Positions 59,002 through 64,000 of a stretch of 64,000 nt of DNA are shown piece after piece. Position 1 is the first letter of the stretch; the number at the start of each line of letters is the position of its first letter. The position numbers were made by a program, and so were the translations under genes. This DNA comes from Amycolatopsis mediterranei (GTDB lineage: Bacteria > Actinomycetota > Actinomycetes > Mycobacteriales > Pseudonocardiaceae), in NCBI RefSeq assembly GCF_026017845.1, contig NZ_CP100416.1:7503326-7567325 (forward strand). Reading direction: 5' to 3'. The notes under the pieces were generated by a model, which was not told the origin of the DNA, did not search any database, and saw only the letters and a program-made list of their open reading frames with translations.

Positions 59002-60906
59002 TCAGCCCCACGCGCCGGCGGCCGCCTGCTCGCCCAGCGACTTCTTGTACTGCTCCAGCGCGACGAGGTCGCCGAACAGCGCGCGGTAGTCGTCCGGCGC
59101 TTCGACCGGCGACAGCCGCTGCAGCTTGCCCTTGATCTCCGCGATCTGCCGCCCGACGAGGCCCTCCTGCAGCCGCGCGAGGATCGACGAGATGTACCGG
59201 GAGTCGACTTCGTCCTTGGCCTGCAACGGTTCCACGGCCAGCTCCGAGAGCACCCGCCGGACCGTCCCTTCCGGACAGTGCGGGGCGGCCGCGTCCAGCA
59301 GGGCCGGGCCGGTCAGGCCCGAACCGGCACCGCCCGCCTTCAAGACAGCCTCGTGCACCGCGACGTACACCGGGTGCGTGAACGCCTCCAGCGGCAAGGC
59401 GTCGTACTCCGGCCCGGCGATCGCGGGCTGCTGCAGCGCGGCCTTCAGCGCCTCGCGCTGCACGGCGAACCGCGGGTCCTTCGGGGCCGGACGCGCGACG
59501 TCCTGGGCCGCCGGCGCCTCGGGAGCGCCGACGCGCGCGGGCTGACGCAGGGGCGCCCCGCCCCGCTTGTCCGTCGCGCCCGCGCTGCCGCGGACGCGGT
59601 TGACCACCTGCGCCACGTCCTGCCAGCCCACCCACCAGGCGAGCTTCGACGCGTACCCGTCGCGGGCCGCGCGGTCCTTGATCGACGCCACCATCGGCAC
59701 GGTCTTCTGCAGCGCCGCGACCTGCCCGTCGACCGAGTCGAGGTCGTAGTTCTTGAGCGTGCTGCGGATGACGAACTCGAACAGCGGCGTCCGCCGCGCG
59801 ACCAGGTCCTTCACCGCGCTGTCGCCCTTGGCCAGGCGCAGTTCGCAGGGGTCCATGCCGTCCGGCGCCACCGCGATGTACGTCTGACCGGCGAACGTCT
59901 GGTCGCCCTCGAAGGCCTTCAAGGCGGCCTTCTGACCCGCTTCGTCGCCGTCGAAGGTGAAGATGACTTCGCCGCGGAAGGCGTCGTCGTCCATCATCAG
60001 CCGGCGCAGCACCTTCATGTGGTCTTCGCCGAACGCCGTGCCCGACGAGGCCACCGCGGTCGGCACGCCCGACGCGTGCATCGCCATGACGTCGGTGTAG
60101 CCCTCGACCACGACCACCTGGTGCCGCTTCGCGATCTCGCGCTTGGCCAGGTCGAGGCCGAACATGACCTGGGACTTCTTGTAGATCGGCGACTCGGCCG
60201 TGTTGAGGTACTTCGCCGAGATCCGGTCGTCGTCGAACAGCCGCCGCGCGCCGAAGCCGACGACGTCGTTGCCGACGTCGCGGATCGGCCAGACCAGCCG
60301 CCGGTGGAAGCGGTCCATCGGGCCGCGCTGGCCCTCCTTGGACAGCCCGGCCGTGAGCAGTTCCTTGACTTCGAAGCCGCGGTTGAGCAGGAACTTCGTC
60401 AGCTTGTCCCAGCCGCCGGGTGCGTACCCGCAGCCGAACGTCTTCGCCATGGCGGCGTCGAACCCGCGCTCGGACAGGAAGTCCCGCGCCGGGCGCGCCT
60501 CGTCGGTGACCAGTTGCTCGGCGTAGAACTCCTGGGCCAGGCGGTGGGCTTCGACCAGCCGGGTGCGGCTGCCGCGGTCGCGCTGGATCGTCGCGCCGCC
60601 GCCCTCGTAGGTGAGCCGGATGCCGACCCGGTCGGCCAGCCGCTCGACGGCCTCGACGAACGTGATCAGGTCGATCTTCTGGACGAACTTGATCACGTCG
60701 CCGCCCTCGCCACAGCCGAAGCAGTGGAAGGTGCCGTGCGTCGGGCGGACGTTGAACGACGGGGTCTTCTCGTTGTGGAACGGGCAGAGCCCCTTCAGGC
60801 TGCCCCCACCGGCGCGGCGCAGGGCCACGTACTCCCCGACGACCTCGTCGATCCGGTTCCGCTCGCGGACCTCCGCGATGTCGCTCTCCCGAATCCGTCC
60901 TGCCAC
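59002..60906 (-). CDS. dnaG: DNA primase
   Basis: 634 residues. The N-terminal CHC2 zinc finger (CPFHNEKTPSFNV ... FHCFGCGEGGD) lies near residues 37-65. The catalytic core with TOPRIM motifs follows (VVVVEGYTDVMAMH near 255; FTFDGDEAGQ near 305). The C-terminal DnaB-interaction domain spans about 450-634. It makes RNA primers at the replication fork. GTG 60906 (MAGRIRESDIAEVRERNRID) was chosen because homologues begin there; a GTG three codons earlier is in frame. Confidence 0.97.
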   Translation of the reverse strand: MAGRIRESDIAEVRERNRIDEVVGEYVALRRAGGGSLKGLCPFHNEKTPSFNVRPTHGTFHCFGCGEGGDVIKFVQKIDLITFVEAVERLADRVGIRLTYEGGGATIQRDRGSRTRLVEAHRLAQEFYAEQLVTDEARPARDFLSERGFDAAMAKTFGCGYAPGGWDKLTKFLLNRGFEVKELLTAGLSKEGQRGPMDRFHRRLVWPIRDVGNDVVGFGARRLFDDDRISAKYLNTAESPIYKKSQVMFGLDLAKREIAKRHQVVVVEGYTDVMAMHASGVPTAVASSGTAFGEDHMKVLRRLMMDDDAFRGEVIFTFDGDEAGQKAALKAFEGDQTFAGQTYIAVAPDGMDPCELRLAKGDSAVKDLVARRTPLFEFVIRSTLKNYDLDSVDGQVAALQKTVPMVASIKDRAARDGYASKLAWWVGWQDVAQVVNRVRGSAGATDKRGGAPLRQPARVGAPEAPAAQDVARPAPKDPRFAVQREALKAALQQPAIAGPEYDALPLEAFTHPVYVAVHEAVLKAGGAGSGLTGPALLDAAAPHCPEGTVRRVLSELAVEPLQAKDEVDSRYISSILARLQEGLVGRQIAEIKGKLQRLSPVEAPDDYRALFGDLVALEQYKKSLGEQAAAGAWG

Positions 60907-60965
60907 GCCACCCACTCTAGTCTTCCCCGTTTCCCGGCTCCTCCCGTGTGCGGCAGACTCGGGGC

Positions 60966-61919
60966 ATGGCCGCCACGCCCACCGCCCAGGACACGCTCGC
61001 CGCGGAGTTCGCCGCGCACCGCAGTCACCTGATCGGGGTGGCCTACCGGCTGACCGGCACGCGCGCCGACGCCGAGGACGCGGTCCAGGAGTCCTGGCTG
61101 CGGCTGGCCGGCCTGGACGACGCCGGCCGCGCGGCGATCCGCGACCTGCGGGGCTGGCTGACCACGGTCGTCGGCCGGATCTGCCTCGACCGGCTCAAGT
61201 CGGCCGCCGCGCAGCGGGAGCGCTACGTCGGCAACTGGCTGCCGGAGCCGGTCGTCACGCCGTTCGGGCGCCCGGTGAGCGAGGACCCCCTGGACATCGC
61301 GGTCCGTGACGACGGGCTGCGGATGGCCGCGCTCGTCGTCCTCGACAAGCTGACGCCGGAGCAGCGCGTCGCGTTCGTCCTGCACGACGCCTTCTCGGTG
61401 CCGTTCGCGGAGATCGCGGACGCCCTCGGCGTCTCGGTCGACGCCGCGCGCCAGTACGCCTCCCGCGGCCGCAAGGCCCTCGCCGACGCCGACCCGGCAC
61501 CGCGCGTCCCGCTGGAGGACCAGGCGAAGATCCTCGAGAAGTTCGTCATCGCCCTGCAGGCAGGCGACATCCGGGCGATCACCGAGCTGCTGGCCCCCGA
61601 CGTCGTGCTCATCGGCGACTCGAACGGCAAGGGCCGCACCACGCGCCAGCTCATCGTCGGCGCGGACAAGATCGCCCGGTTCTTCGTGGGCCTCGCGGGC
61701 AAGTACCCGCCCGGCGTGCTCACCGGCGGCACGCCGGTGCTCGTCAACGGCGATCTGGGGGTGTACCTCGCTCCGCAGCCGGGCCAAGACGGCTTCTTCG
61801 CGCTCGACGAGCACGTGCAGGCGATGACCGTCCGCGACGGGAAGATCGTGGCGATCTACGACGTCGTCAACCCGGAAAAGCTGGCCGGGATCACGCGTCC
61901 CGGCGCTTCGCCTTCGTGA
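60966..61919 (+). CDS. sigJ: ECF41/SigJ-type sigma factor with SnoaL-like domain
   Basis: 317 residues. Sigma region 2 (LIGVAYRLTGTRADAEDAVQESWLRL) and region 4 (VPFAEIADALGVSVDAARQYASRGRKAL) are followed by a C-terminal SnoaL_2-like domain of about 120 residues. The linker WLPEP and the tail motif NPEKL are the ECF41 hallmarks; DSNGKGR stands where DGGGK-like residues are usual. The extra domain modulates activity without a separate anti-sigma factor. It is divergent from dnaG. A CMD-type target gene typical of ECF41 loci lies nearby at 62725. Confidence 0.92.
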   Translation: MAATPTAQDTLAAEFAAHRSHLIGVAYRLTGTRADAEDAVQESWLRLAGLDDAGRAAIRDLRGWLTTVVGRICLDRLKSAAAQRERYVGNWLPEPVVTPFGRPVSEDPLDIAVRDDGLRMAALVVLDKLTPEQRVAFVLHDAFSVPFAEIADALGVSVDAARQYASRGRKALADADPAPRVPLEDQAKILEKFVIALQAGDIRAITELLAPDVVLIGDSNGKGRTTRQLIVGADKIARFFVGLAGKYPPGVLTGGTPVLVNGDLGVYLAPQPGQDGFFALDEHVQAMTVRDGKIVAIYDVVNPEKLAGITRPGASPS

Positions 61920-62661
61920 TCCCGGCCGCGAGGAGGACAGCGGCGAAGACGCCGAAGTAGGCCAGCGCCCAGCCCGGGCTCAGCGGCGAGTCGGACAGGA
62001 CCGCGGCATTGCCGCCGTCCCGGCCCGCGTTGGCCTCCCCGCTCCCGCTGAGGAACTTCGTGACGGCGTTCAACGGCAGCCACCGGTGGATGGCCTGGCC
62101 GGCCCGCGGGATCAGCTGGACGACGTTCTCCGCCATCAGCGGGTAGGCGACGAGCACGGCCACGGCGCCGGCCGTGTACCGCACGAGCAGGCCGACACCG
62201 ACCCCGCAGACGGCAGCCGGCGCGAACACCGGGCCGGTCCCGGCGACGATCCGCCAGTCCGCGGCGCTGTCGAGGGCGAGGTCGGCCTCCGGGGCGAGGA
62301 TCCGGGCCACCAGCCAGGCCGTGAACGCGGCGGCTTCGCCGAGCACAAAGGCGTACCCGGCGACGAGCGCGGCCTTGGCCAGCAGCACCGGCGTCCGGCT
62401 CGGCACGGCCTGGAAGGTGCCGTGGATCGTGCCGGAGTGGTACTCGCTCGTCACCGCGAGCGCGGCCAGCACCAGCACGGCGACCATGGCGAGCTGGTAG
62501 CCGAACTGGGTGCTCGCGACCGTGGGCGGCAAGTGGGCCTCCCCGGCGCTGAGCGCGGCGATCGCGGCCGGAAAGGCCATCGCGACCAGGGCGAAGATGC
62601 CGCACACCCAGGGCGTGGCGATGCTGAAGAGCTTGATCCGTTCACTGGCGACGAGGTGCAT
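61891..62661 (-). CDS. ABC-2 type membrane protein
   Basis: 256 residues, six membrane helices: SIATPWVCGIFALVAMAFPAAIAAL, FGYQLAMVAVLVLAALAVTSEY, LLAKAALVAGYAFVLGEAAAFTAW and others, with SEYHSGTIHGTFQAVPSRTPVL as coupling loop, as in ABC-2 permeases. No ATPase gene adjoins it in the window. ATG 62661 was chosen (MHLVASERIKLFS); a GTG at 62703 in frame is possible. The 3' end overlaps the convergent sigJ end by 29 bp. Confidence 0.8.
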   Translation of the reverse strand: MHLVASERIKLFSIATPWVCGIFALVAMAFPAAIAALSAGEAHLPPTVASTQFGYQLAMVAVLVLAALAVTSEYHSGTIHGTFQAVPSRTPVLLAKAALVAGYAFVLGEAAAFTAWLVARILAPEADLALDSAADWRIVAGTGPVFAPAAVCGVGVGLLVRYTAGAVAVLVAYPLMAENVVQLIPRAGQAIHRWLPLNAVTKFLSGSGEANAGRDGGNAAVLSDSPLSPGWALAYFGVFAAVLLAAGITKAKRRDA

Positions 62662-62724
62662 GCGCAGAACGGTCCCGCGGCGGACCCCGGTGGCGCGTCC
62701 CACCGGGGTCGGGTTCGGCGCCTC

Positions 62725-63291
62725 CTACGGGAGCGGGACCCGGCAGGCGTCGCCGGAGGTGAAGCCCTGGTCGGCGATGCCGAGCGCGCTGTTCATCCGG
62801 GCCCGGGAGTTCTCCAGTGCGATCTGGTAGGTCAGCTCGAGGACGCCGTCGCGGCCGAACTCGCGCTCGAGCTCGGCGACCTGCTCGTCGGTCACCGTCA
62901 CCCGGTCCGAGGACATCGCGTCGGCGTAGGCGAGCGCCAGCCGCTCCTGGTGGCTGAAGGCGGGCGAGGTCGCGTAGGCGTCGATCTGCTTCAGCCGCTC
63001 GATGTCGAGGCCGTCGTGCTTCTGCAGCATGGTGCCGAAGTCGACGCACCACGAGCAGCCGATCCGCGTCGCGACCCGGTAGACGGCGAGCTCGCGCACG
63101 TTCGCCGGGATCTTCTTCGACGCCCGCTCGGCCAGCAGCTCGTGCACCACGGACGTCCGCAGCAGCGCGGGGTGGTGCGCGACGACGGCCATCGGCTCGG
63201 GCACCGCGCCGAAGCGGCGGCCCGCGATCCGGTAGACGAGCTTGAGGAAGAGCCCGGCCTCGGACGTCTTCTTGGCGGGGATGCGTGGCAT
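62725..63291 (-). CDS. Carboxymuconolactone decarboxylase/AhpD-family protein
   Basis: 188 residues of the CMD/AhpD fold: RELAVYRVATRIGCSWCVDFGTMLQKHDGLD near 75-105 carries the CxxC redox pair and the downstream His of AhpD-like proteins; ERLALAYADAMSSD follows. It is the neighbour class known for ECF41/SigJ sigma factors, so it is probably a SigJ target. ATG 63291 has AAGGAG six bases upstream. Confidence 0.88.
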   Translation of the reverse strand: MPRIPAKKTSEAGLFLKLVYRIAGRRFGAVPEPMAVVAHHPALLRTSVVHELLAERASKKIPANVRELAVYRVATRIGCSWCVDFGTMLQKHDGLDIERLKQIDAYATSPAFSHQERLALAYADAMSSDRVTVTDEQVAELEREFGRDGVLELTYQIALENSRARMNSALGIADQGFTSGDACRVPLP

Positions 63292-63313
63292 TTCGGTCTC
63301 CTTCGTCCGGCGT

Positions 63314-64000
63314 CTACGAGCTGGACGAGACGGCGTCCGCGGATGTGACGACCGGCGACGTGAGCCACGCCACCAGCATCGTCACGGCCGCCGCCGAGAA
63401 CACGACCGCAAGGCCCGGGGCGGCCAGCCCGCCGGTCGTGACCAGCGCGAGCCAGCCGAACACTGCGGCCCCGGCCAGGCCACCGGCCTGCCGGGCGAAG
63501 GTCAGCGACCCCAGCGTGACGCCCAGCAGCGCCCGATCGGCCCGCGTCTGGCCCAGGACGGTGTAGGCGGAGGTGCAGACGGCGAAGGCCGCGCCGATCG
63601 CGAACAAGCCAGGGGCGAGGAGCCAGGGTGCGCCGTCGGAGGCGGCCGCCACGGCGATCGCGGCGAGCCCGGCCGTGCCGAGCAGGCAGCCGGACCGGCC
63701 CCACGCCGTCATCTCCGGGTGCCGCCGGGCCAGTGCGGCGAAGGACGCCGACAGGACGAGCTGTCCCGCGGTCATGGCGACGAGCAGCAGCCCGGTGCCC
63801 GCCGCGCCCGCCCCCGAAGCGGCGACCAGGGCGACGTAGGTGAAGGTGCCGTAGAGCGCGGCGCCCGCCAGGCCGTTGACCACCACCGCGCGCTTGAGGA
63901 CCGGGTCGGCGAACACCTTCGGCGAGATCAGCGGGCTCGGCGTGCGGCGCTGCCGCCGGACGAACAGAAAGCCCGCCACCACGGTCGTTCCGAGCAGTAC
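63314..64000 (-). CDS. MFS transporter, C-terminal half (runs off right edge)
   Basis: About 229 codons are visible and the frame continues past 64000. Six or more membrane helices (VVVNGLAGAALYGTFTYVALVAA, GLLLVAMTAGQLVLSASFAAL, GLFAIGAAFAVCTSAYTVLG, GLAVVFSAAAVTMLVAWL) in the C-terminal-domain arrangement of DHA2-like drug/H+ antiporters. The N-terminal half with motif A is outside the window. It lies 22 bp downstream of the CMD gene start on the same strand. Confidence 0.8.
   Translation of the reverse strand, partial: VLLGTTVVAGFLFVRRQRRTPSPLISPKVFADPVLKRAVVVNGLAGAALYGTFTYVALVAASGAGAAGTGLLLVAMTAGQLVLSASFAALARRHPEMTAWGRSGCLLGTAGLAAIAVAAASDGAPWLLAPGLFAIGAAFAVCTSAYTVLGQTRADRALLGVTLGSLTFARQAGGLAGAAVFGWLALVTTGGLAAPGLAVVFSAAAVTMLVAWLTSPVVTSADAVSSSS

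Noticed and set aside
1-64000. CRISPR arrays, insertion sequences or transposases
   Set aside because: No regular short repeats with spacers and no transposase motifs were found on either strand.

Overview
The DNA is very GC-rich (third-position G/C throughout, GTG and TTG starts, operons held together by 4-bp ATGA/GTGA overlaps). It encodes actinobacterial hallmarks: ECF sigma factors, GAF-ANTAR proteins, DUF5134, an F420/PPOX-type oxidoreductase, a QcrB remnant and a SigJ/ECF41 sigma factor. A filamentous actinomycete of the Pseudonocardiaceae (Amycolatopsis-like) is the best fit; this is inference from gene content only.

Layout. (1) 1-12.4 kb is a copper and metal block. It holds two CPC-type P1B ATPases (one cut by the left edge), a CopZ chaperone, CopC, DUF5134 and PepSY membrane proteins, two related ECF sigma factors arranged tail to tail, a zinc-finger anti-sigma-like membrane protein, a DJ-1/PfpI protein and a complete FecBCD-type ABC importer. 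(2) 12.6-23.9 kb starts with a 5'-truncated qcrB remnant and then carries a dense array of ANTAR proteins: one STAS-GAF-ANTAR fusion, several GAF-ANTAR proteins and one ANTAR-only protein. It ends in a GAF/PP2C phosphatase coupled to the last ANTAR gene. (3) 24-50 kb is a stress island: OsmC/Ohr, small helical proteins, a lipoprotein / 29-residue membrane peptide / DUF6766 operon, a decayed molybdopterin oxidoreductase, formaldehyde-dehydrogenase-like ADHs, quinone oxidoreductase, aldehyde dehydrogenase, FUSC transporter, a ThDP enzyme / enolase-superfamily / FAD-FeS / ChaB operon, phosphoketolase with acetate kinase, and an encapsulin shell with hemerythrin cargo. (4) 50.5-57.3 kb holds another Zn-ADH, tRNA-Tyr, an amidohydrolase pseudogene, a CBS protein with an ArsB/NhaD-type permease, an ABC-2 exporter and tRNA-Asn. 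(5) 57.5-64 kb is core-like: tam, dnaG, sigJ, an ABC-2 permease, a CMD/AhpD-like protein and a partial MFS transporter.

The most unifying signal is regulatory. In region 3 and its edges about twenty sites read GNNT-(14 to 17 nt)-GGGTA(C/T/G/A), mostly GTTT or GTGT with exactly 15 nt, each pointing at a gene and often as divergent pairs. This is the general stress sigma consensus (Streptomyces SigB / Mycobacterium SigF). In seven cases an ATG sits 8-9 nt after the -10 hexamer, implying leaderless transcripts, and this supports several very small genes. The ANTAR array with a PP2C phosphatase beside such a regulon suggests a combined partner-switching and RNA-antitermination stress circuit; that link is inference.

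Several genes are broken: qcrB, the molybdopterin oxidoreductase, a permease with an internal deletion, and an amidohydrolase. No CRISPR array, transposase or complete mobile element was seen.
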